NCBI GenBank assembly: GCA_027587225.1
Contig: JAPDDQ010000009.1
Coordinates: 1 to 64,000, forward strand
From: Solirubrobacter taibaiensis
Lineage (GTDB): Bacteria > Actinomycetota > Thermoleophilia > Solirubrobacterales > Solirubrobacteraceae
Reading direction: 5' to 3'
DNA: 64,000 nucleotides
Positions 46,342-54,766 of this stretch are shown in pieces. Both the position numbers and the translations under genes were made by a program. Every line of letters begins with the position of its first letter. The first letter of the stretch is position 1. Under the pieces are notes generated by a model. The model was given only the letters and a program-made list of their open reading frames with translations. It did no database searches and had not been told where the DNA came from.

Positions 46342-47928
46342 GTGTTGCGGTGCGTACTGACGACTGTCCTCGGCCTCTTCCTGCTCATCCCGGGTTCGGC
46401 GTTCGGGTCCGGGAGCGAACTGCTGGTTCGCTACCGGGACTCTGTCGATGCGGGCGAACGCGGGGACGTGCGTCGAGACGCCGGAGTCGTCCGGGAACGG
46501 TCGGTCGGCTCGAGCCAGGTCGAGCTCGTGCGGTCGTCATCGGCCGCGGTCGGTGCCGAACGTGCACTGGAACGTGACCCGCGGGTGTTGTACGCCGAGC
46601 CGAACGTGGTGCGGTCGGCGACTGAGAGCCAAGCCCTCGGCGGCACGTTGCCGACGGTGCAGGCGTCGTTTCAGCAGGTCAATGTGCCTGCCGCGTGGGA
46701 GCTGAGCGTCGGCTCGTCAGAGAACACGGTGGCGGTCCTCGACTCCGGTGTGGAGCTCTCACACCCGGATCTCGCCGGCCGTCTGGACGGCGGCTGGGAT
46801 TTCGTCGACGACGACCCGGTCCCGCAGGACGAGACCCCCACGAGTCACGGCACGCATGTCACCGGTGTCATCGGCGCGGTCGGTCTGGACCACCGAGGCA
46901 TCGCCGGAATCGACTGGACGTCGCGCATCCTGCCGTTGCGGGTGCTCGGCCGGGATGGCGAAGGCAACGTCGCCGACGAGGTGAAGGCGATCGAGTATGC
47001 CGCGGCCTCCGGCGCGAGGATCGCCAACCTGTCGCTCAGCGGCGTCGCCTTCTCCGTCACCGAACGCGACGCGCTCGCCGCTGCGGAGGACACGCTGTTC
47101 GTCGTCGCGGCCGGCAACGACGGACTCGACGTCGATGTCACCGGCCGGTATCCGTGCGCACTCGAGCTGCCGAACGTCGTGTGCGTCACGGCCGCCGGTG
47201 GCGACGGGAGCGTCCCGTCGTTCGCCGACACGGGCGCCCGGAGCGTGGATCTCGCGGCGCCCGGCATCTCGATCATCAGCACCATCCGGGGCGGGATCTG
47301 GGCCAGCCAGAGCGGCACGTCGATGGCGGCGCCACACGTGACCGGCGCCGCGGCACTCATGGCCGCGCGGGAGCCGCTCGCTCGCCCGGAGGATTTGGCG
47401 AAGGCGCTGCTGTCCACCACGCGGCCGTTGCCGGCCCACGCGGGGAGGACGCTCACCGGCGGGCTGCTCGACGTCGCCGCCGCCGTCACCGCCGTGCAGG
47501 CGACCGCGAAGCCGCCGCGGGAGGACTTCTCGACCTCGACCCCGCCGGATCCGCCCGCGCCGGACCCGCCCGTGGACGCCGGGCCGGGGGAACTCGTGGG
47601 TGTTCCGGCCACCGACGGTCAGCCCGGCCGCACCGGCCCGCATCTCGCTCGCGTGTCGGCCAAGCTCAGAGTGCAGCGCGCGCGGGTGCGAGGCGGGCGG
47701 CTCGAGCTGACGGCAGCGATCGACGCGCGTGCGCGCGGGTCGGTGCAGATCACCTACCGGGTGAACAAGCGCACGGTCCGGTGGCGGGCGCCGATCGTCG
47801 GCGGTCGGGTGAAGGTTAAGTTCAAGCTCCCGCTCCGGCAGCGCAAAGCCGGTGGGACGGTCACCGTCTCGTGGGCGGGGTCAGCGCTGGTGGCGCAGGC
47901 CAAGCTGCAGCGACGCGCCGGCCGCTGA
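46342..47928 (+). CDS. Secreted subtilisin-like (S8) serine protease
   Basis: GTG start and signal peptide (1 to about 23). An inhibitor-type propeptide (about 25-92) ends in RVLYAEPNVV. The S8 catalytic domain (about 115-390) has Asp134 in AVLDSGVE, His169 in SHGTHVTG, Asn259 in AAGND and Ser327 in SGTSMAAPH. A Pro-rich linker (about 395-440) leads to a basic beta domain of 85 residues (about 440-528). It is probably exported by Sec and self-processed. The stop is 48 bp inside the converging dehydrogenase gene. Confidence 0.93.
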   Translation: MLRCVLTTVLGLFLLIPGSAFGSGSELLVRYRDSVDAGERGDVRRDAGVVRERSVGSSQVELVRSSSAAVGAERALERDPRVLYAEPNVVRSATESQALGGTLPTVQASFQQVNVPAAWELSVGSSENTVAVLDSGVELSHPDLAGRLDGGWDFVDDDPVPQDETPTSHGTHVTGVIGAVGLDHRGIAGIDWTSRILPLRVLGRDGEGNVADEVKAIEYAAASGARIANLSLSGVAFSVTERDALAAAEDTLFVVAAGNDGLDVDVTGRYPCALELPNVVCVTAAGGDGSVPSFADTGARSVDLAAPGISIISTIRGGIWASQSGTSMAAPHVTGAAALMAAREPLARPEDLAKALLSTTRPLPAHAGRTLTGGLLDVAAAVTAVQATAKPPREDFSTSTPPDPPAPDPPVDAGPGELVGVPATDGQPGRTGPHLARVSAKLRVQRARVRGGRLELTAAIDARARGSVQITYRVNKRTVRWRAPIVGGRVKVKFKLPLRQRKAGGTVTVSWAGSALVAQAKLQRRAGR

Positions 47929-49389
47929 CATTCGCCGCGGGATGCCGAGCGGGTTGGCGTCCCGCAGGGCCGGAGGCAGCAGCGCGTCCGGCGTGTTCTG
48001 GTAGGTGACCGGGCGCAGGAAGCGTTCCACGGCGGTGGCGCCGACGGACGTGAAGGCCGGCGCGCTGGTCGCGGGCCACGGACCGCCGTGGTGCATCGCG
48101 GTGGTGACGGCGACGCCCGTGGGGACCGCGTCGAAGATGACGCGGCCCGCGATGGCCGTGAGCCGATCGACCAGCGGCCCGAGCGTGGCGTGCTCCTCGG
48201 GCTCGGCGTAGAGCGCGGCGGCGAGCTGGCCTTCGAGCACGTCGAGGGCGGCGTGCAGTTCGCCGTACTCGACGACGACCACCGCGGGCCCGAAGCATTC
48301 CTCCCGCAGTGAGGGGTCGTCGATGAAGTCCGTCGCGGCGACCGAGAACACGGCGGGGTGGACGGCGAACCCCGCGGGCGCCGAACCGTTCGCGGTGAGG
48401 CGATGGGCGCCGGCGCTGAGCGCGTCGACGCCGCGCTCGTAGCCGGCCTGGATGCCCGCATTGAGCAGGAACTGCGGGCCGTGCGCGCCGAGCGCGTCCG
48501 CGAGCGCGGCGGCGATTCCGCTGCCGGCGGGCGCGAACACGAGCCCCGGCTTGGTGCACAGCTGTCCGCCGAACGTGCCGACGGCACCCGCGAGCGCCGT
48601 GACGATCTCCGGCCCGCGCGCGGCGGCGGCCGCGGCGGTGATGACGACCGGGTTGAGGCTGCCCATCTCGGCGTAGACCGGGATCGGCTGCGGGCGCGCG
48701 TTGGCCCGGGCGAGGATCGCGCTGCCGGCGCGGAAGGAGCCGGTGAAGGCGATCGCGGCCGTCGCCGGGTGGTCGATCAGTGCCTCGGCGACGTCGAGGT
48801 CGGCGGCGAGGAGGTGCGTGAACGCGCCGTCGGGGAGACCTGCCTCGGCGACGATCTGCGCCACCAGCGTGCCGGTGCCGGGGTGCGACGGGTGGCCCTT
48901 GACGATCACGGGGCAGCCCGCGGCCAGCGCCGAGGCGGTGTCGCCACCGGCGGTGCTGAAGGCGAGCGGGAAGTTGCTGGCGCCGAACACGACGACCGGG
49001 CCGATCGGCAGCTTCGTGCGGCGCAGGTCCGGCCGCGGGACGGGCCGCGCGTCGGGGTCCGCGCGGTCGATGATCGCGTCGTGATGCTCGCCGGCGCTGA
49101 CGTAGTCGGCCAGCAGCTCGAGTTGCACCGCGGTGCGCTCGAGCTCGCCGCGCAGCCGCCCTTCCGGGAGCCCGGTCTCGCGCTCCGCAACCGCGACGAC
49201 CTCGTCGCCCCGCGCGCGGAGCCCGCTCGCGATGCGCCGCAGCCCGTCGGTCCGCCGGGCCTCGTCGCGCAGCTCCAGCGCTGCAGCGACCGCCGCGGTC
49301 AGCGCCGCGTCGACGTCCTCGGGCGTCGCCGCCGGGTAGGAGGCGCCGCCGCGCCCGGTGCGGGGGTCAACCGCTTGAACGCTCGCCAT
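47881..49389 (-). CDS. Aldehyde dehydrogenase, 2-oxoglutarate semialdehyde dehydrogenase type
   Basis: The start ATG shares a base with the stop of the DapA-like gene. The 502-residue chain has Asn139 (ASNFPLAFS), general base Glu241 (EMGSLNPV) and nucleophile Cys278 (GGQLCTKPG). This GQxCTKPG/EMGSxNP pattern is that of NADP-dependent ketoglutaric-semialdehyde dehydrogenases, which end the hydroxyproline, arabinose and glucarate pathways by making 2-oxoglutarate. With the upstream lyase and oxidase, hydroxyproline is the likely route. Confidence 0.88.
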   Translation of the reverse strand: MASVQAVDPRTGRGGASYPAATPEDVDAALTAAVAAALELRDEARRTDGLRRIASGLRARGDEVVAVAERETGLPEGRLRGELERTAVQLELLADYVSAGEHHDAIIDRADPDARPVPRPDLRRTKLPIGPVVVFGASNFPLAFSTAGGDTASALAAGCPVIVKGHPSHPGTGTLVAQIVAEAGLPDGAFTHLLAADLDVAEALIDHPATAAIAFTGSFRAGSAILARANARPQPIPVYAEMGSLNPVVITAAAAAARGPEIVTALAGAVGTFGGQLCTKPGLVFAPAGSGIAAALADALGAHGPQFLLNAGIQAGYERGVDALSAGAHRLTANGSAPAGFAVHPAVFSVAATDFIDDPSLREECFGPAVVVVEYGELHAALDVLEGQLAAALYAEPEEHATLGPLVDRLTAIAGRVIFDAVPTGVAVTTAMHHGGPWPATSAPAFTSVGATAVERFLRPVTYQNTPDALLPPALRDANPLGIPRRMSAAGASLQLGLRHQR

Positions 49390-50351
49390 CAGGGCTTGTA
49401 GGTCTGGACCGCGCCGGGCAGCGTGCACCAGTCGGCGTACCAGGCGTCGAACAGCTCGAGCTGGCGCGTGACGTAGCCGCGCTGGCTGGGCGTGAGCTCG
49501 TCCGTCTCGTTGAAGTGCAGCGCGTATTCCGACTCGCCGCGCAGGAACAGCATGTACTTGAAGTACAGGACCAGGTCGGGGCCGACGTCGAAGGACGCGA
49601 GCACGGCCATCGCCTGCTCGAGCTCGAGCGCCCGCCGGCGCGCCTCGGCCTCGCCGCGGGCGGCGGCGACACACAGGTTGGTGAGGTGCAGCACCTCCGC
49701 CGGGAGCACGTTGCCGATGCCGGTGATCGCGCCGACCGCGCCGCAGTTCACGTAGCCGTGGAAGACGCTGGTGTCGACGCCGATGGCGAGCTGCACGTCG
49801 TCGTCGGCGCTGGTGATGTTCTCGGCGGCATAGCGGAGGTCGTCAACGCCGCCGAACTCCTTGAAGCCGACGAGGTTGGCGTGCTGCTTGCGCAGCTCGA
49901 AGAAGAGGTCGGCGCGCGTCGCGAACCCGTAGTACGGGCTGTTGTAGATGACCGCCTGCAGCTCGGGCGCCGCGGACAGGATCGCGCTGAAGTGCGCTTT
50001 CTGCGCGGACAGCACGGTGCCGCGCGACAGCACGCGCGGGATCACCATCAGGCCCTTCGCGCCGACCTGCTGGGCGTGATCGGCGAGCGCGACCGCCGAG
50101 CGCGTGTTCACCGCGCCGGTGCCGACGATCACCGGGATGCCGGCGCCCACGAGCCGTTCGACGCCCTCCATCCGCTCTGCGTCGGTCAGCAGCGGCCAAT
50201 CACCCATCGACCCGGCATAGATCATCGCGCCCATGCCGTGGTCGCGCAGCTGCTCGGCCTTGCGCACGAGCGCGTCGAAGTCCGGTGAGCGGTCCTCCGT
50301 GCACGGCGTCATGAGCGCCGGGAGCGTGCCGCTGAAGATCGATGCAGTCAT
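49389..50351 (-). CDS. DapA-superfamily lyase/deaminase (pyrroline-hydroxycarboxylate deaminase candidate)
   Basis: A complete TIM barrel of 320 residues with Schiff-base Lys164 (VGFKEFGG) and Tyr136 (IYNSPYY). The Ser/Thr pair of true DHDPS (GTTGE) is replaced by AGSMGDWP, so lysine biosynthesis is unlikely. Placed between a D-amino-acid-oxidase-like gene and a ketoglutarate-semialdehyde dehydrogenase, it best fits 1-pyrroline-4-hydroxy-2-carboxylate deaminase (inference). The stop and start overlap both neighbours (ATGA). Confidence 0.82.
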   Translation of the reverse strand: MTASIFSGTLPALMTPCTEDRSPDFDALVRKAEQLRDHGMGAMIYAGSMGDWPLLTDAERMEGVERLVGAGIPVIVGTGAVNTRSAVALADHAQQVGAKGLMVIPRVLSRGTVLSAQKAHFSAILSAAPELQAVIYNSPYYGFATRADLFFELRKQHANLVGFKEFGGVDDLRYAAENITSADDDVQLAIGVDTSVFHGYVNCGAVGAITGIGNVLPAEVLHLTNLCVAAARGEAEARRRALELEQAMAVLASFDVGPDLVLYFKYMLFLRGESEYALHFNETDELTPSQRGYVTRQLELFDAWYADWCTLPGAVQTYKP

Positions 50352-51568
50352 GGGTGTCGTGTCTTTCGTCGATGAGCGGGGGCCAAGTTCTCGACCCGTG
50401 GATCCGGGTCGCCGTCGATGATGCCGCGCACCAGCTGTCCGGTGATCGGCGCGAGCGTCACGCCGACCATGCCGTGGCCGCCGGCGACCATGACGCTGCG
50501 GCTCGGGTCGGTCCAGCCGACCGTCGGGAGGCCGTCGTAGGTGCACGGGCGCGCGCCGGCCCAACCGGCGGAGCGCTGCGAGCCGCTCCACGCGGGCATC
50601 GCCTCGACACCGGCGCGATGGATCGCGTCGAGCCGGCGGCGATCGATGCCGGGGTGCGGGTCGCGGCCGAGGACCATGGTGCCCGCCATCCGCAGCGAGT
50701 CCGGGAGCGGCGTGATCGCGACGCGCGCCTCCTTGAGGAACAGCGGCCGGGCCGGCATCGGCGTCTGTCCGGAGGCGAGGTCGACGCTGTACCCGGTGCC
50801 GGAGATGATCGGTGTCCGCGGGATCAGCGCGCGGGTTCCCGCGCCGGTCGCCACGACCACCGCGCCGGCGCGCACGGTCCCGGCGTCGGTCACCAGCTCC
50901 CCTCGGCGCACGGCGCTGACGCGGCGGCCGGTGAGCAACCGGGCGCCCACGGTCTCGGCGGCGTGTCCCACCGCCCGCACGAAGCGCGCGGGATCGCAGT
51001 ACGCCTCGTCGGGATGGAGCACCGCGCCGGCGATCCGCCCCTGGAGCAGCGGCTCCTCCGCGCGGGCCTCGTCGGCGTTGAGCACGGTCGCGTCGGCCGG
51101 GACGGATCGGAGCGCCGCCGCGGTCTGGTAGACGTCGAGCAGGCCGCGGCGCTGGAAGCCCGTCTCGATCCCGCGCGCCCCGTAGCCGGCGTGCAGCGCC
51201 AGGCTCTCGACGGCGAGCTCGTGCAGGGCCGCGCTCACGCGCTGGGCGTGGGCGCGATCGACGGTGAAGCGCAGCAGGCGGAGCATCCACGGCAGCAGCG
51301 CGGGAGAAGGGCGGAAGCCGAACGGGCTGTCGCGCTTGAGCATCCAGCGCAGCGCGTTGGTCAGGTCGGTGAGCGTCGCGAACGGCCCGGCGTGGCTGGG
51401 GCAGACCCAGCCCGCGTTGCCCGACGACACGCCGGTGCCCCAGCCGTCGCCGGCGTCCAGGACGACGACGCTGGCTCCCGCCTCGGCGCATTCCAGCGCG
51501 ACGCAGGCGCCGATCGCGCCGGCGCCGACGACCGCCACGTCAACGGGTTCTGTGAGCAGCTCGGACAA
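50348..51568 (-). CDS. FAD-dependent amino-acid oxidase/dehydrogenase (DadA / D-hydroxyproline type)
   Basis: TTG start. The 406-residue DAO-fold protein opens with DVAVVGAGAIGACVALECAEAG for FAD binding, has SSGNAGWVCPSHAGPF as in DadA-like dehydrogenases, and ends with VAGGHGMVGVTLAPITGQL, the second FAD contact. Relatives oxidise D-amino acids, including cis-4-hydroxy-D-proline. The order oxidase, DapA-like lyase, semialdehyde dehydrogenase supports the hydroxyproline pathway. A proline-racemase-type 2-epimerase, normally the first step, is not in this window. Confidence 0.85.
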   Translation of the reverse strand: MSELLTEPVDVAVVGAGAIGACVALECAEAGASVVVLDAGDGWGTGVSSGNAGWVCPSHAGPFATLTDLTNALRWMLKRDSPFGFRPSPALLPWMLRLLRFTVDRAHAQRVSAALHELAVESLALHAGYGARGIETGFQRRGLLDVYQTAAALRSVPADATVLNADEARAEEPLLQGRIAGAVLHPDEAYCDPARFVRAVGHAAETVGARLLTGRRVSAVRRGELVTDAGTVRAGAVVVATGAGTRALIPRTPIISGTGYSVDLASGQTPMPARPLFLKEARVAITPLPDSLRMAGTMVLGRDPHPGIDRRRLDAIHRAGVEAMPAWSGSQRSAGWAGARPCTYDGLPTVGWTDPSRSVMVAGGHGMVGVTLAPITGQLVRGIIDGDPDPRVENLAPAHRRKTRHP

Positions 51569-51647
51569 CGTGCGATCAGCTTGCCGCGCGCGCCGGGGAT
51601 GGACCAGCGACAGACGCCGCGTCTTGGAGCGACATCTGTCGACCGGG

Positions 51648-52778
51648 TCAGCGCAGGCGCAGAAGGCGGATGACCAGATGTGCCAGCAGGCGATCGTCGC
51701 CCCGCTGCAGGTCCAGCCCGGTGACCTCGGTCAGCTTCTCCAAGCGGTTGTAGACGCTGCTGCGATGCAGGTGCAGGCGCGCGGACGTCTCCTTGATGTC
51801 GCCCGCCGCCTCCAAGAACGTCTCCAGCGTCTGAGCGAGCACCGGGTCGTCGTCGAGCAGCTGGAGGAGGGCCGCCGGCGCGTCACGCAGCAGGCCCGCG
51901 GGGAGCTGCGCGAGGAGCTGGTCGGCACCGAGGTCCGTCCAGCCGGCGAAGCGGGCGGCACCGGACCGCGCGACGCGCAGTGCGGCACGCGCTTGGCGGA
52001 TCGACGTCGCGAAGTCCTCCAGCTCGGTGAACGCGTCCGACTGCCCGATCACGACGCCGTCGCCCGCCGCGGCGCTGAGCCAGCCCGCGATCTCCCGCGG
52101 CTCCAGCGTCATCGGCGCGGCGGCCGTCGGGCTCAGCGACAGCAGCCCGCCGTCCGCGGTCGCGCACGTCAGCCCGCGCCCGCGCAGCAACCTCCGGCAC
52201 ACGTCGGCGGCGACGAGGGCGGCGTCGTGATCAGCGGAGGCCAACACGCAGGTGACGTACGTGCGGCCCCGCAGCAGCCCGCGGTCGGTGACCGCCCGCC
52301 GCGCTCGCTCGCGCTCGGACTGGTCGGCAGCGGACAGCCCGGCGACCAGGTCGGCGTGGTCGAGCGGCGCCAGCCGCTCGCGCGCGGTCAGGATCGCCGC
52401 GGCCGCCTCGGCGGCGCCGCGGACGAGCTCGAGGTCGCGACCGACGAGCTCGCCGTCGGCCGCCATCAGCCAGATGTACGCGAGCGTCTGCCGCCCGCGC
52501 CGGATCGGGACGCACAGCCGCGGGTCGATTCCGAGGCGGTCATCCCCGGCCATGCGGATGATCTCCTCCGCCGACGCGATCCGCGCCATCGTGAAGTCCC
52601 GTACCGCCTTCGTCGGCGCGCGCATCAGGATCGTCTCCCGGCGCGCGCCGTCGATCGCTCCCCACTGCGGGCTGTAGGCGAGCGTGCGGAACTCCAGGTC
52701 GTCGATCAGCACCGCCCGCCGCAGCGCCGCGCCGAGCCCGTCGACCAAGGACTGCAGGTCTTCGTCTTGCGTGCTCAC
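51648..52778 (-). CDS. PucR-family transcriptional regulator (C-terminal HTH)
   Basis: The GTG at 52778 overlaps the stop of the OYE gene by 4 bp; a longer Arg-rich upstream extension is an artefact. The 376-residue protein has a GAF-like N-terminal domain (about 10-160), a GGDEF-like/CdaR central region and a C-terminal PucR HTH (about 305-370: LLDDDPVLAQTLETFLEAAGDIKETSARLHLHRSSVYNRL). PucR/CdaR regulators usually activate catabolic genes in response to their substrate. Being inside the operon, it is likely a second, positive control besides the divergent GntR protein. Confidence 0.88.
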   Translation of the reverse strand: MSTQDEDLQSLVDGLGAALRRAVLIDDLEFRTLAYSPQWGAIDGARRETILMRAPTKAVRDFTMARIASAEEIIRMAGDDRLGIDPRLCVPIRRGRQTLAYIWLMAADGELVGRDLELVRGAAEAAAAILTARERLAPLDHADLVAGLSAADQSERERARRAVTDRGLLRGRTYVTCVLASADHDAALVAADVCRRLLRGRGLTCATADGGLLSLSPTAAAPMTLEPREIAGWLSAAAGDGVVIGQSDAFTELEDFATSIRQARAALRVARSGAARFAGWTDLGADQLLAQLPAGLLRDAPAALLQLLDDDPVLAQTLETFLEAAGDIKETSARLHLHRSSVYNRLEKLTEVTGLDLQRGDDRLLAHLVIRLLRLR

Positions 52779-54766
52779 ACCTCGGCGCCGGCGCGGGCTC
52801 CCTCGGCGACGGCGTCGAGCAGCGTGCGCGGTGAGAGCGCGTCGCCGACGACCACGACGGGCAGGGCAGGCTGCAGGGCCGTGAGCTGGTCGCGCAGCCC
52901 GACGACGCCGCGGCGATGGCCACACATGACGACGAGGCCCACGCCGTCGCGCCGCTCGTCGAGCTCGGTGTAGAGGTTCCGCACGGTGACGCCCTGGTCA
53001 TCGCTGGAGACGCCGCTCAGGTGCGGTGTCATGACGACGCCGGCGCGCCCGAGGCTCTGGAACACGAACGGCTGCTGCGTGGGATCGATCTCGGCCCCGA
53101 CGACCGGATGCGTGGTCACGATCTCGACGGTAAAGCCTTCCGCGACGAGGCGCTCCGCCGCGGTCGGGGCGAGGAAGCCGCCCTCGTCGTCGACCACGAG
53201 GGCCGATCGCGACTCGACCTGCGGGACACCATGCTCGATCAGGACGTCCACGTCGATCGACGGGACCGGTCCGGGCAGCGCGGCCGACGGCCGCAGCTCC
53301 GACCCGGTGGCGAGGATCATGACGTCCGGCTCGATCGCCAGCACGTCCTGCGCGGTCAGCTCGACGCCGGTGCGCAACTCCGCTCCGGCGGCCTCGGCTT
53401 CCCGCTGCAGCCAGTCGATGTACAGCTCCCAGCGCTCCCGGCCGCGGCGTGTCCCGGCCAGGCGAGCGCGGCCACCGAGCTGGGGCCGACGCTCGAGCAG
53501 GACCACGCTGTGCCCGCGCAGTGCCGCTCCGCGAGCCGCCTCCAAACCGGCCACGCCGCCACCGACGACGACCACCTGCGCCGCGATCTCGGCCGGGACC
53601 AGCTCGGCGAGATCCGGCTCGCGGATGCCCGGGTTCACCGAGCACCACATCGGCCGGCTCGTGTAGAGGCGGCCGATGCACCCCTCGTTGATGCCGATGC
53701 AGGGCCGCGCGGTCTGGCCGGTACGGGCCTTCTTGGGCAGGTCGGGATCGGCGATGATCGCGCGCGTCATCGCGATCAGGTCGACGCCACCCGCCACGGT
53801 CGCGTCGGCCATGGCGGGCTCGACGTTGCGCCCGGCGACGATGACGGGGACGCCGACCGCCTCGCGGAAGCGCCGCGCCCGCTCGTTGAAGACCCCTTCG
53901 GGCAGCTGGTCGCCGGGCACGAAGTACGCCGTCGATAGCCGCGACGCGCCCGTTCCGCCGCTGACGCTCAGCACGTCGATCGCGCCCGTCGAAGCGAGGC
54001 TCTGGGCCACTTCGATCATCCCGTCGGTGTCGAGGCCGCCGGTGAGGCACTGGTCGGCTGCCATCCGAAAGCCGACGACGAAGGTCTCCGACACGGCCGC
54101 GCGCACCGCTTCGAGCACCTCGCGGCCGAAGCGCGTGCGGTTCTCGAGGCTGCCGCCGCCGTATTCGTCCGTGCGCGTGTTGATCATCGGATCGAAGAAC
54201 TGCTCGATCAGGTGGCCGCCCAGCGACGTCACTTCGCACCCGTCCCAACCGCAGCGCTCCAGGCGCGCCGCGGCGTCCGCGAACCGGTCCACGATCGCGT
54301 GGATCTCCGGGATGGTGAGGGGCACGGGCACCTCGAGGTGCACACCCTCCGGCAGGTCGGAGGGCGCGCGCAGCGGGACGCCCGTCAGCGTGGAGGTGCC
54401 GCGCCGCCCCATGTGGGTCATCTGCGACATGACCAGCGCCCCGTGGCCGTGGACGCCGTCGGCGAGCGCGCGCAGCGCCGGCTCGTTGCGCTCGTCCCAC
54501 AAGGAGATCGAGCCGTACGAGGCCGCCGTCGTGGGGTCCACCGACGCCGAGCCGAACGTCATCACGAGCGCGCAGCCGCCGGCCGCCTTGCGGACGTGGT
54601 AGTCGACCTCGCGCGCGTCGATCAGCCCGTCACGGCCCCAGCCGGCCGCGTGCGGCGTCGACACGATCCGGTTGCGCAGCACCTTCCCGCGCAGCTCCAT
54701 GGGGGAGAAGAGGTGCTTGAAGTCCGTCGCGCCCTCGGCGGGCCGCTTCAACTGCTCGACGCTCAC
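52775..54766 (-). CDS. OYE-type NADH:flavin oxidoreductase / N-demethylase-like
   Basis: GTG start overlapping the SBP stop. The 663-residue protein combines an old-yellow-enzyme barrel (1 to about 370), an iron-sulfur loop (about 360-385) and a FAD/NAD module (about 390-660, VVVVGGGVAGLEAARG), the plan of dienoyl-CoA reductase, trimethylamine dehydrogenase and N-methylproline demethylase (StcD). In the cluster motif CIGINEGC...C the usual second Cys is Ile, leaving three Cys. Given the proline-type neighbours, demethylation of an N-methyl(hydroxy)proline is a reasonable guess. Confidence 0.85.
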   Translation of the reverse strand: MSVEQLKRPAEGATDFKHLFSPMELRGKVLRNRIVSTPHAAGWGRDGLIDAREVDYHVRKAAGGCALVMTFGSASVDPTTAASYGSISLWDERNEPALRALADGVHGHGALVMSQMTHMGRRGTSTLTGVPLRAPSDLPEGVHLEVPVPLTIPEIHAIVDRFADAAARLERCGWDGCEVTSLGGHLIEQFFDPMINTRTDEYGGGSLENRTRFGREVLEAVRAAVSETFVVGFRMAADQCLTGGLDTDGMIEVAQSLASTGAIDVLSVSGGTGASRLSTAYFVPGDQLPEGVFNERARRFREAVGVPVIVAGRNVEPAMADATVAGGVDLIAMTRAIIADPDLPKKARTGQTARPCIGINEGCIGRLYTSRPMWCSVNPGIREPDLAELVPAEIAAQVVVVGGGVAGLEAARGAALRGHSVVLLERRPQLGGRARLAGTRRGRERWELYIDWLQREAEAAGAELRTGVELTAQDVLAIEPDVMILATGSELRPSAALPGPVPSIDVDVLIEHGVPQVESRSALVVDDEGGFLAPTAAERLVAEGFTVEIVTTHPVVGAEIDPTQQPFVFQSLGRAGVVMTPHLSGVSSDDQGVTVRNLYTELDERRDGVGLVVMCGHRRGVVGLRDQLTALQPALPVVVVGDALSPRTLLDAVAEGARAGAEV

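Noticed and set aside
49389..50351. True dihydrodipicolinate synthase (lysine biosynthesis)
   Set aside because: The GTTGE active-site block is replaced by AGSMGD and the neighbours are catabolic.
52779..52925. N-terminal Arg-rich extension of the PucR regulator
   Set aside because: Low-complexity sequence inside the OYE gene; the GTG at 52778 gives the usual 4-bp overlap.
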